Below, piece after piece: positions 1-7,006 of a stretch of 9,503 nucleotides of DNA. Source of the DNA: Candidatus Babelota bacterium (lineage in GTDB: Bacteria; JAGOBX01). The stretch is from assembly GCA_017999075.1 (NCBI GenBank), contig JAGOBX010000104.1, positions 1 through 9,503 on the forward strand, read 5' to 3'. Positions within the stretch are counted from its first letter, which is position 1; every line of letters begins with the position of its first letter. The translations under genes were made by a program, and so were the position numbers. The notes beneath the pieces are model-generated. The model was not told the origin of the DNA, ran no database searches, and saw only the letters and a list, made by a program, of their open reading frames with translations.

Positions 1-42
1 TATTATTAAAAAAAATATTAAAATTGAAATGCTGCGGTTCAT
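1..42 (-). CDS. Possible 5' end of a leftward gene with hydrophobic N-terminus (partial)
   Basis: Reading leftward from an ATG at 42, the frame stays open for 14 codons to the window edge and encodes MNRSISILIFFLII. A short polar/basic start followed by a hydrophobic run looks like a signal peptide or first membrane segment. It lies 27 nt after the stop of the 49-residue membrane protein on the same strand, so the two could be co-transcribed. No purine-rich ribosome binding site is visible upstream, and 14 codons in AT-rich DNA can stay open by chance. The product cannot be named. Confidence 0.25.
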   Translation of the reverse strand, partial: MNRSISILIFFLII

Positions 43-69
43 TATTAAGGTTTAAAACATAATTAGAGG

Positions 70-219
70 TTATTTCAAAACAAGTGCAAATACAATAACA
101 AAAAATAATAAACCGAGAAGTCCCATGGTCCTTGGATCAAACGAAGAAGCTGCTATTTTAGCTATTATCAAAAGTATTATTGTAAAAAAAACCGTTATCA
201 CCAAATCATCTTTTTTCAT
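70..219 (-). CDS. Small hypothetical membrane protein, 49 aa
   Basis: This short leftward frame starts at ATG 219 and stops at TAA 70-72. The protein begins MKKDD and then has a hydrophobic segment at about residues 6-24 (LVITVFFTIILLIIAKIAA). A short polar turn follows (SSFDPRTMG, about 25-33), then a second hydrophobic segment at about 34-48, and a C-terminal Lys. This predicts a two-helix membrane hairpin. The start is fixed because an in-frame stop (TGA, + strand 223-225) lies one codon upstream. There is no Shine-Dalgarno sequence, but a TATAAT hexamer sits 7 nt upstream of the ATG, which would fit a leaderless transcript. The gene lies downstream of the racemase on the same strand, beyond that gene's probable terminator. 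The family is not recognised. Coding status rests on the coherent amphipathic layout and the promoter, not on homology. Confidence 0.55.
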   Translation of the reverse strand: MKKDDLVITVFFTIILLIIAKIAASSFDPRTMGLLGLLFFVIVFALVLK

Positions 220-226
220 AAATCAA

Positions 227-255
227 ATTATATTAAAACAGTTTAAAAAATGCAA
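227..255 (-). promoter_or_regulatory. Candidate sigma70-type promoter of the small membrane protein
   Basis: Read on the minus strand, TTGCAT (255-250) is followed by a 17-nt spacer and a perfect TATAAT (232-227). The -35 match is weak (TTG only). Transcription would be expected to start about 6-8 nt past the -10, which falls at or just before the ATG at 219. The region is so AT-rich that a TATAAT alone is weak evidence. Confidence 0.35.
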
Positions 256-307
256 TATTTTTTATAATCTGTTTATATTATAATTATTCTATAATGGGAA
301 TGTTTCC

Positions 308-347
308 AAATGGCAGTTCTGCCATTCTGGCAGTTCTGCCATTTTTT
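308..347 (+). repeat. Tandem palindrome: two copies of TGGCAGTTCTGCCATT with a T-tract
   Basis: The 16-mer TGGCAGTTCTGCCATT occurs exactly at 311-326 and 328-343, a 17-nt period. Each copy is itself an inverted repeat (TGGCAG / CTGCCA). The right half of copy 1 and the left half of copy 2 can also pair (CTGCCA 319-324 with TGGCAG 328-333). The whole block 308-324 can fold on 328-344 as a stem interrupted only by a TT/TT mismatch, with a TTC loop. It is followed by T342-T347, which on the plus strand has the shape of an intrinsic terminator. No plus-strand gene is visible upstream, so its role could be terminator, operator or a genome-dispersed palindromic repeat. Confidence 0.7.
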
Positions 348-387
348 ACAAAATTTATATATTGATAAACAATAAGTTTATTTTGTG

Positions 388-428
388 AAAAAATATATAA
401 ATATATTTTGGAAGCACTTCCATAATAT
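388..428 (-). terminator. Probable intrinsic terminator of the racemase gene
   Basis: Twenty nt beyond the racemase stop codon, ATATTATGGAAG (minus strand, 428-417) can pair with CTTCCAAAATAT (414-403). This is a 12-bp inverted repeat with one mismatch and a central TG. It is followed leftward by a U-rich stretch, ATTTATATATTTTTT (402-388). The T-run is not directly adjacent to the stem, so efficiency is uncertain. Confidence 0.5.
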
Positions 429-448
429 CAGCAAAATCTAAATAAAAA

Positions 449-1609
449 TCAATTACTGCAGCAGTCGTCCATATAAACAATTTTGCCATTTTCAAAATAA
501 TACCTTGGTATACGGGAAGGAATGCGTGATAAAATTTCAGCAGCTGAAGTTCCGGCAATAACTCCAAGTTCTTCTGATCTTATATGCTCATTCCCGTCTA
601 TACCTATAAGAACAGCTTCTTCTCCTTCACAAGCTTCAGGTACATTAGTAAGATCAACCATTATCTGATCAAGAGACATCCCCACTACTTTACAACGTTT
701 GCCGCGAATAAGCACATCGGATTTCAAACGAAGCGAATACGGATAACTATCTCCTGCGCCAACAGAAAGAACTCCTATACGCTGTCCTTCGGATGTACTG
801 TAAAGCAGTTTATATCCTATATTCCATCCTTCAGGAAACGTACGTACCTGAATAATAGGAGCAATCCATTTTAAAACAGGTTTAATTCCCCACGGCCATT
901 CCTGAGAATAACTTAATCCGTAAAGAAGACTGCTGACTCTGACCATATCCATTCTTGAATCAGGAATACAGATTGTACCTGCTGTAGCAGCAATATGACA
1001 AATTATATCCGGAAAAATTTTTTTAGCAAAATCAGATGTTTTTTTAAAAAGAGCTAATTGTCTAAGAGTAAATTCATGTTTTTGATAAGAAACAGCAAAA
1101 TGAGAAAAAATACTTTTAATTCTGATGTTTTTTAATTTCCGGACATTTTCAAAAACCAATAAAACTTCTTCAGGAAAAAAACCTAAACGGCCAAGACCCG
1201 TATCTATTTTTAAATGAACATCGACATTTTGGTTTAAACCATCAGATATTTCGGCAAGAATTTCTAATGTCCTCAAGCTATTAATGGTAATCTGAAAATT
1301 GTTTTTAACTGCTATTTTCAGTTCTGTATCTGTCAATGCCCTGAGTATTAATATTTCCATTCCGGCAGAACAGTATTTTTTCAGCATAAATGCTTCATTA
1401 AGCGTAGCGCATGCGAACAATTCACATCCTTCATTGTATAATTTTTGAGCTATACGCGTCAATCCATGACCGTACCCATTGTCTTTAACAACTGCCATAA
1501 CCCTGGCCGGAGCAACGGCATTTTTCAACCGATGATAATTTTTACCGAGCTCATCAAGATTAATCTCAAGGCGTGTAACTTGATCTGTAACGGCATATTC
1601 ATTACTCAT
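449..1609 (-). CDS. alr: Alanine racemase-family PLP enzyme (amino-acid racemase)
   Basis: This 386-residue protein has the usual length of alanine racemase, a cytosolic PLP enzyme that interconverts L- and D-alanine for peptidoglycan. The N-terminal TIM barrel carries the PLP-lysine motif AVVKDNGYGHG (K42, Y46), KIDTGLGRLGF (R141) and the MVRVSSLLYG block (R224). The C-terminal beta domain carries NIGYKLLY, whose Y266 aligns with catalytic Tyr265 of the Geobacillus enzyme, and the end motif SRIPSRIPRYY. Divergences are clear. The usual GYGDGY block is VGAGDSYP (A285 for Tyr284), GRVSMDQ is GMSLDQ (one residue shorter, Leu for Met), and TIxYEI is TSAAEI (A357 for Tyr354). These suggest an altered or broader substrate range. 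No signal peptide is seen, so it is presumably cytoplasmic. GGAG at 1623-1620, 10 nt upstream, supports the ATG start. It is transcribed divergently from the ligase operon. Confidence is high for family, moderate for alanine as substrate. Confidence 0.9.
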   Translation of the reverse strand: MSNEYAVTDQVTRLEINLDELGKNYHRLKNAVAPARVMAVVKDNGYGHGLTRIAQKLYNEGCELFACATLNEAFMLKKYCSAGMEILILRALTDTELKIAVKNNFQITINSLRTLEILAEISDGLNQNVDVHLKIDTGLGRLGFFPEEVLLVFENVRKLKNIRIKSIFSHFAVSYQKHEFTLRQLALFKKTSDFAKKIFPDIICHIAATAGTICIPDSRMDMVRVSSLLYGLSYSQEWPWGIKPVLKWIAPIIQVRTFPEGWNIGYKLLYSTSEGQRIGVLSVGAGDSYPYSLRLKSDVLIRGKRCKVVGMSLDQIMVDLTNVPEACEGEEAVLIGIDGNEHIRSEELGVIAGTSAAEILSRIPSRIPRYYFENGKIVYMDDCCSN

Positions 1610-1850
1610 TTCTAAAAAACTCCGTTATTATTTAATTTTACCAAAAATTAATAATTTTATTTTTTTATTAAAACTATCATAGGTATTTTTTTGATTTAAT
1701 AAATATTTAATATAAAATTATATTTCAGAACATAAATTTATCAAGAAATTTCTTATATGATTTGCCTTGTTTTTTATACAAAATTGTTCTATTATTCTCA
1801 TAAAAGAACATTTCATTTTATAGTTTATATAATTTCCGGAGATGATGTGA
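1610..1850. promoter_or_regulatory. Divergent intergenic region with palindromes
   Basis: This 241-nt, strongly AT-rich gap lies between the leftward racemase and the rightward ligase operon and should hold promoters for both. A perfect 12-bp palindrome, AAGAAATTTCTT, lies at 1743-1754. A TATAAT at 1828-1833 precedes the ligase, and a TATGAT lies on the minus strand at 1681-1676 facing the racemase. Neither has a good -35 at 17 nt, so promoter assignment is weak. No small ORF or structured RNA stands out. Confidence 0.45.
1785..1810. promoter_or_regulatory. Spaced inverted repeat TGTTCT-N14-AGAACA, possible operator
   Basis: Six-base arms TGTTCT (1785-1790) and AGAACA (1805-1810) are exact inverted complements separated by 14 nt. 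They lie 41-66 nt upstream of the ligase start. The geometry would suit a dimeric regulator contacting adjacent turns of the helix, but six-base arms can arise by chance in such AT-rich DNA and no regulator gene is adjacent. Confidence 0.25.
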
Positions 1851-3161
1851 ATGACAAACCATATATTTAATCCTAAATTTGAATCTATGAATAAAAAAGA
1901 ACTTCAAATATTACAATTTGAACGTTTGCAATCCACATTAAACCGGGTTTATAATAATGTTGAATTTTATAAAAAAAAATTTAATGAAATAAATTTTATG
2001 CCGGAAGATTTAAAATCACTCAATGATTTAAGAAAACTTCCATTCACTTCAAAAAATGATTTAAAAGATTCATATCCTTATCAAATGTTTGCGGTCCCTT
2101 TACGCGATATAATTCAAATTCATTCTTCAACCGGCACTACAGGAAAACCTATAATTGTGGGTTATACAAAAAATGATATCAAACATTGGGCAGAATTAAA
2201 CGCAAGGACTCTTGCATCCGCAGGAGTAACAAACGATGATCTTGTTCAGATATCTTTTCATTACGGATTAACAACAGGTGGATTCGGACTTCATCTTGGA
2301 GCAGAAAAAATCGGAGCTTCAATAGTCCCTGCTTCAACGGGACAAACAAAAAAACAAATAGATATAATGCTTGATTATAAAACCACAATATTGCTATGTA
2401 CGCCTTCCTACGGTTTATATATTGCTGAAAACCTCGAAAAAATGAAAATAAAAAAAGAAGACTTGTATTTACGTGTTGGGATTTTCGGTTCTGAACCATG
2501 GTCTGAACGCATGCGTGAATCAATCGAAACAGGATTAAATATACAGGCATTCGACAATTACGGACTTACAGAAATTATGGGCCCTGGAGTTTCATACGAA
2601 TGTCCATTTAAAAACGGCCTTCATATAAATGAGGATCATTTTATAGCTGAACTGATAAATCCAAATACTCTGGAACCGGTTTCAAAAGGGCAGGCAGGAG
2701 AACTCGTATTCACTACAATAGCCAAAGAAGGGTTTCCCCTAATAAGATATAGAACAGGCGATATAGCGTTTTTAATAGAAGATAAATGCGAATGCGGAAG
2801 AACCTTCACAAAAATGAGCCGAGTATTCGGAAGATCAGACGATATGTTTATCGTCAAAGGAGTTAAAATCTTTCCATCGCAAATAGAAAAAATTTTATCA
2901 CAAGAAAACGAGCTTCTTCCCCATTATCAAATTTTAATCAAGCGTGAACACAGGTCTCTTGACGAAATCGAAGTTAGAGTAGAAGTTAATGAAGAAATAT
3001 TCAACGACGATATAACTGCTTTAAATATTTTAAAAGAAAATATCGAACATAAGATTCACAGCGAAATAGGAGTTGTTTGTAAAGTAACGTTAGTTGAAGA
3101 AAAATCTCTTCGGAGAACCGGAGGTAAAACCAAACGGGTTATTGATACCAGGGAATATTGA
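1851..3161 (+). CDS. paaK: Phenylacetate-CoA ligase-like adenylate-forming enzyme
   Basis: This 436-residue member of the PaaK/CapK branch of AMP-forming ligases would activate an aryl or other carboxylic acid to its CoA thioester with ATP in the cytoplasm. Visible motifs in order are: the N-terminal IFNPKFESM block (5-13) typical of PaaK; the P-loop SSTGTTGKP (92-100); YGLTE (237-241), the adenylate-binding motif; RYRTGD (299-304); GRSDDM (327-332); KGVKIFP (336-342); and C-terminal GGKTKRV (424-430) with the probable catalytic lysine. C251, C313 and C315 (KCECG) resemble the metal-site cysteines seen in some family members (inference). The start is set by GGAG at 1838-1841, and an in-frame TGA lies just upstream. 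It is the first gene of a rightward run, 21 nt before the amidohydrolase. No phenylacetate oxidation genes are present, so the true acid could be a product of amino-acid fermentation (arylacetate) or something else. Confidence 0.85.
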   Translation: MTNHIFNPKFESMNKKELQILQFERLQSTLNRVYNNVEFYKKKFNEINFMPEDLKSLNDLRKLPFTSKNDLKDSYPYQMFAVPLRDIIQIHSSTGTTGKPIIVGYTKNDIKHWAELNARTLASAGVTNDDLVQISFHYGLTTGGFGLHLGAEKIGASIVPASTGQTKKQIDIMLDYKTTILLCTPSYGLYIAENLEKMKIKKEDLYLRVGIFGSEPWSERMRESIETGLNIQAFDNYGLTEIMGPGVSYECPFKNGLHINEDHFIAELINPNTLEPVSKGQAGELVFTTIAKEGFPLIRYRTGDIAFLIEDKCECGRTFTKMSRVFGRSDDMFIVKGVKIFPSQIEKILSQENELLPHYQILIKREHRSLDEIEVRVEVNEEIFNDDITALNILKENIEHKIHSEIGVVCKVTLVEEKSLRRTGGKTKRVIDTREY

Positions 3162-3182
3162 TAATTTCAGAGGAATATCATT

Positions 3183-4505
3183 ATGAATAATTTCATTATA
3201 GGCAATGCTGTAGTGGTAACTGTCAATAAGAATATGGAAATAATTTCAAACGGGGCAGTTGCGGTATCGGGAAATATTATAAAAGACATAGGAACAACTG
3301 TAAATATAAAAAAAAAATATCCTTCTTATAAATTTATCGATACAAAAAATTCGCTGGTAATGCCCGGATTGATAAATACACACACTCATCTTCCCATGAG
3401 TATGGTCAGAGGCCTTGCCGAAGATATAGAGCTTCAGGAATGGTTGCTTAAAACGTATGAATTCAAAATGAAATTTCTTCCCGCAGACGCAATTCACACT
3501 GGTGTAAAATTATCTTTGATGGAACTGATTAAAAACGGAACTACTACTATTTGCGATATGAGTTTTCATCAGCATATTATTTCTGAAATCGTAAAAAGTT
3601 TTGGGATCCGCGCAGTATTATGCGACACAATGATGGCAAAATACTATAAACGCGAAATATTCAATGATATAGAAAAATTTCTTAACACCGATTATAAAAC
3701 CGATTTAATTATTAAAGGATTGGCTCTTCACGCTCCTTATACATGCGACATCGAACAATTTGAATGGCTAAAAAAAATGCTTGTCAAATATCCGGGTTTA
3801 TTATACTCAATACATCTGTGTGAAACTAAAAATGAAACTTTTCTGGTTAAAAAAAAATTAGGGGAAACGCCGGTAAATTTATTAAGAAAGAGGGGATTGT
3901 TAACTGATAATTTACTTGCCGTTCATTGCGTATGGTTAACAGATAAAGAAATCGAATTATTTAAAAAGTTCAATGTTAAAGTTTCTTATAACCCTGAAAG
4001 TAATATGAAACTCGGTTCAGGAACTGCTCCAATAGTAAAAATGCTAAAAAAAAATATTATAGTAGGAATAGGCACTGACGGAGCTGCAAGCAACAATGAT
4101 CTTGATTTATTTTCCGAAATAGATTCAGGGGCAAAACTTCAAAAAGCAGGAAATATAAACCCTACTTCTCCTACAGCAACTGACATGGTAAGGATGGCCA
4201 CAATTAATGGTGCAAAATGTCTCGGTATTGAAAAAATCACAGGTTCTCTTGAACCAGGGAAAAAAGCAGATATAATTATTCTTGAACTACAGCAGATTAG
4301 ACTTAAACCTGTTTATGATATTAATTCACAAATTGTTTTCTCTGTAAACGGAAGAGATGTGACCGACGTAATTATAAACGGCAAATTCATTGTTAGAAAC
4401 CGTAAATTCACTATTTGTGATGAAAAAATTTTTTTAGATTACGTTAATAACCTAAATAAAAAAATAAATCAAAAAATAAAATATTTAACAAAAAGCAATA
4501 AATAA
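3183..4505 (+). CDS. TrzA/MtaD-family amidohydrolase, probable SAH/MTA (adenosine-type) deaminase
   Basis: This 440-residue zinc-dependent amidohydrolase has the family's usual length. Seen in the sequence are NTHTHLP (H67 and H69, metal ligands), AEDIELQEWL (E86, substrate), ALHAPYTCD (H183), IHLCETKNE (H211 metal ligand, E214 catalytic), AVHC (H248) and GTDGAASNN (D299, metal/catalytic). This set matches S-adenosylhomocysteine / 5'-methylthioadenosine / 5'-deoxyadenosine deaminases, which turn the adenine ring to hypoxanthine and release ammonia. A related aminofutalosine deaminase of menaquinone synthesis or another ring deaminase remains possible. The C-terminal part (GSLEPGKKADIIIL, 354-367) is the flanking beta-sandwich. 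The start is supported by AGAGGA at 3169-3174. The next gene begins 1 nt after its stop codon, implying translational coupling to the histidine kinase. Confidence 0.85.
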   Translation: MNNFIIGNAVVVTVNKNMEIISNGAVAVSGNIIKDIGTTVNIKKKYPSYKFIDTKNSLVMPGLINTHTHLPMSMVRGLAEDIELQEWLLKTYEFKMKFLPADAIHTGVKLSLMELIKNGTTTICDMSFHQHIISEIVKSFGIRAVLCDTMMAKYYKREIFNDIEKFLNTDYKTDLIIKGLALHAPYTCDIEQFEWLKKMLVKYPGLLYSIHLCETKNETFLVKKKLGETPVNLLRKRGLLTDNLLAVHCVWLTDKEIELFKKFNVKVSYNPESNMKLGSGTAPIVKMLKKNIIVGIGTDGAASNNDLDLFSEIDSGAKLQKAGNINPTSPTATDMVRMATINGAKCLGIEKITGSLEPGKKADIIILELQQIRLKPVYDINSQIVFSVNGRDVTDVIINGKFIVRNRKFTICDEKIFLDYVNNLNKKINQKIKYLTKSNK

Positions 4506-4506
4506 A

Positions 4507-6939
4507 ATGCGTCAAAAACAATTTTTTAAAAACCTTTTAATAACTAATGAAGAAATATTGATGGAAAAAGTTCTTAAATACGCGATTCTCCACAACTATA
4601 CAAAATACACTTCAACTTTAAAAGAAGCGTGGCGAATTTCTATTCAAGGAATAACTCAATCTATAGAAAAAGCTTTAGAAATTATGTTTGATGATTTTGA
4701 ATTCAATCCTGATATGAAATTTGACAATGACTGTGTCTGCGAATTCGGAACAATTGAAGCTAAACGCCATCGTACCCGAGGAATTACTATTGAAATGTTT
4801 TTAGGATTATTCAAATATTACAGGCAGGCGTATCTCGATTTGATAGAAGAACAGCCCGAATTAACTTTTGAAAACAAAAATTTCTATTTACTATTCATTA
4901 ACAGAATTTTTGACAGAATAGAACTTTCATTCTGCAAAGAATGGTCCGGTCATTCAGACAAAGATTTATTGTTTGAATTGCAGAATAAAAACAGGATTAT
5001 GACTAACGAAAAAAATAAATATCTTACAATATTCGAGAGCCTGCTTGATCCTGTCTTTTTTATAGACAACGATGGATTCATTATAAATATGAATTACAAA
5101 GCCGCGCTATTTTTTTTCAATATTAAACTTCAGGGAGGAATTTATTATTCGGAAAATAATCAAAAATTACGTTTGGATTGGCTGGAGAAAGAAACACTTT
5201 TTTTCTTAAACGATCCTGAAAAATATAATTATAACTTTGTAAAAGAATATATTGCCAATAATGAATCTCATTATTTTGATGTCCGTATGTCTAAAATGCT
5301 TGACGTCAGCCTAAAATTCAATGGAATCACTTTAATTGCAAAAAATATTACCATTCAAAAAAATTATGAAAAAGACCTGTATGACGCGAGATTAAAAGCA
5401 GATTCTGCAAACAAATTAAAAAGTGATTTTTTAGCCAATATGTCCCATGAAATAAGAACACCTATGAATGCCATTATAGGTTTTACGGATCTGATGATTG
5501 AAGATAAAACAATAACAAAAGAACAAAGAGATAATCTTACAATAATAAAAGAAAGCGGAAATTACCTTTTAAACCTTATTAATGATATTCTTGATTTTTC
5601 AAAAATCGAATCTGATAAAATAGAAATAGTAGAAAACAAATTTTGTCTTAACAAATTTTTAAATCATCTGTATTCGCTTTTTTTAATTAAATCACGTGAA
5701 AAAAGCATTTTTTTCAATAAAATTCTCCATCAAAATACTGCAGTAATTGTCAAAGGAGACGATTTCAGAATTAACCAGATTTTAACAAATATTTTGGGAA
5801 ACGCATTTAAATTCACTGAAAAGGGTGAAATTATATTTTCCTGTAAATATGAAAATAATAAAGCGGTTATTACTATATCTGATACTGGCATAGGTATTCC
5901 TCAAGAAAAATTCAATGATATTTTTGATTCATTTAAACAGGCTGATTCAAGCATCAGCAGAAAATATGGAGGAACAGGATTAGGCTTATCTATTTCAAAA
6001 AGACTTATTGATCTTATGAATGGAGAGATCATGGTTTCAAGCGAACTTAATAAAGGAACAGAGTTCACTATAATTCTTCCGCTTATTGAAGCGAAGGATA
6101 ATATTCTTGATTATTGTAATGAAGCCTGTTTTGATTACGATTGCAAAACCCGGGAAATAATAATAACTGAAGATTCCGGAGAAAAAATGATCGGCCAGTG
6201 GATAGATAATCTGAAAAAAGAATATGGAAAACACGATATATTTGATAAAATAAAAAAAATCATGTTCGAATCAATAACCCAGTTGCCTCATAAAATATCG
6301 GAACTTAAGTCTGCTATTATAAACAAAGAAACTGCAGCAATAAAATTCATATCTCATGATATCAAAGGAACTTACTCCAATTTTTTAATAGAACCGATTA
6401 AAAATTATGCTATGCAGATAGAAATTGAGATAAAAAAAGACGATCCGGATTTCAATAAAATAGATTCTATTTTTAAGGAGTTAAATAATTTAGTTAATAA
6501 AATTCCAAAAAAATATTTTAAATCTGAACAAATAAACAGTGATAATTTCAACCAAATCAATAAAAATTATAAAAAAAAACCTATTCTTGTAGTTGAAGAC
6601 AATATTATGAACCAAAAATTAATGTGTGCCATTCTAAAAAATTCAGATATAGATTTTGATATTGCAGATAACGGAAAAAAAGCACTTGATTTAATGAAAA
6701 CAAAAAAATATAAACTTATTTTTATGGATATTCAAATGCCGGAAATGGATGGCATTACAGCTTTAAAAGAAATACGTAATAATCCGGATTCATATAATAT
6801 CCCTGTTATTGCTTTAACTGCAAGAGCTTTAAAAGAAGATAAAGAAAAATTTATTTCTATGGGGTTTGACGGATATATGGCTAAACCAATTGTTAAAGAG
6901 CAATTAAATGATTATATAATAAAATATTTAAAAAAATAA
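4507..6939 (+). CDS. Soluble hybrid histidine kinase (N-terminal sensor, PAS, HisKA, HATPase, Hpt-like, receiver)
   Basis: This 810-residue signalling protein has no membrane segment, so it should sense a cytoplasmic cue. Residues about 20-150 form a helical N-terminal domain with the block EAKRHRTRG (85-92 region) followed by MFLGLFKYYRQAYLDL (97-112); I cannot name this domain. A PAS-like domain spans about 170-285 (IFESLLDPVFFIDNDGFI). HisKA has MSHEIRTPMN (phospho-acceptor H314). The HATPase has N432 (GNAFKF), DTGIGIP (459-465) and GGTGLGLS (488-495). An Hpt-like segment at about 575-670 has SHDIKG (H617). The receiver at about 691-810 has E697/D698, phospho-acceptor D741 (MDIQMPEMDG), T771 and K793. 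The start at 4507 sits 1 nt past the deaminase stop with no Shine-Dalgarno, so it may depend on coupling. An in-frame ATG at 4561 (residue 19), preceded by GAAGAA, is an alternative start. No DNA-binding output is present, so a partner regulator must lie elsewhere. Confidence 0.9.
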   Translation: MRQKQFFKNLLITNEEILMEKVLKYAILHNYTKYTSTLKEAWRISIQGITQSIEKALEIMFDDFEFNPDMKFDNDCVCEFGTIEAKRHRTRGITIEMFLGLFKYYRQAYLDLIEEQPELTFENKNFYLLFINRIFDRIELSFCKEWSGHSDKDLLFELQNKNRIMTNEKNKYLTIFESLLDPVFFIDNDGFIINMNYKAALFFFNIKLQGGIYYSENNQKLRLDWLEKETLFFLNDPEKYNYNFVKEYIANNESHYFDVRMSKMLDVSLKFNGITLIAKNITIQKNYEKDLYDARLKADSANKLKSDFLANMSHEIRTPMNAIIGFTDLMIEDKTITKEQRDNLTIIKESGNYLLNLINDILDFSKIESDKIEIVENKFCLNKFLNHLYSLFLIKSREKSIFFNKILHQNTAVIVKGDDFRINQILTNILGNAFKFTEKGEIIFSCKYENNKAVITISDTGIGIPQEKFNDIFDSFKQADSSISRKYGGTGLGLSISKRLIDLMNGEIMVSSELNKGTEFTIILPLIEAKDNILDYCNEACFDYDCKTREIIITEDSGEKMIGQWIDNLKKEYGKHDIFDKIKKIMFESITQLPHKISELKSAIINKETAAIKFISHDIKGTYSNFLIEPIKNYAMQIEIEIKKDDPDFNKIDSIFKELNNLVNKIPKKYFKSEQINSDNFNQINKNYKKKPILVVEDNIMNQKLMCAILKNSDIDFDIADNGKKALDLMKTKKYKLIFMDIQMPEMDGITALKEIRNNPDSYNIPVIALTARALKEDKEKFISMGFDGYMAKPIVKEQLNDYIIKYLKK

Positions 6940-6978
6940 TATTATTTTTACTAAGACAAATAGTAATAATATTTTAAC
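6938..6978 (+). terminator. AT-rich hairpin after the kinase gene, possible weak terminator
   Basis: AATATTATT...ACT (6938-6952) can pair with AGTAATAATATT (6962-6973), with two to three unpaired T residues and a loop of about nine bases. It overlaps the kinase stop codon and is followed by only a short T-run (6972-6975). The near absence of G-C pairs makes strong termination doubtful. It could attenuate transcription or protect the 3' end before the threonine-synthase-like gene. Confidence 0.35.
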
Positions 6979-7006
6979 TGATTTTATTTCACTGGAGGAA
7001 AATATT

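Noticed and set aside
263-295. Three TATAAT hexamers on the plus strand (263-268, 279-284, 290-295) as promoters for a plus-strand RNA
   Set aside because: None has a recognisable -35 at 16-18 nt, and such hexamers are expected by chance in this AT-rich stretch. Kept only as context for the tandem palindrome.
311-343. CRISPR-like repeat
   Set aside because: Only two copies with a 1-nt gap and strong internal symmetry; there is no spacer-sized interval and no cas gene.
355-567. Minus-strand 70-codon frame overlapping the racemase 3' end
   Set aside because: It overlaps the racemase in another frame and runs through its terminator hairpin. Its product is Ile/Phe/Tyr-rich as expected from random AT-rich DNA.
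755-757. Apparent loss of the catalytic tyrosine of the racemase (Ala in the GYGDGY block)
   Set aside because: Counting against the Geobacillus enzyme shows the catalytic Tyr265 lies 19 residues earlier and matches Y266 in NIGYKLLY, which is present. The Ala replaces entryway Tyr284 instead.
584-874. Plus-strand 96-codon frame inside the racemase gene
   Set aside because: It lies antisense to conserved racemase C-terminal motifs and has no ribosome site or recognisable protein pattern.
6940-7006. Riboswitch or leader peptide before the threonine-synthase-like gene
   Set aside because: The gap is only 67 nt, is almost entirely A/T, and shows no threonine-rich leader peptide or conserved aptamer core.
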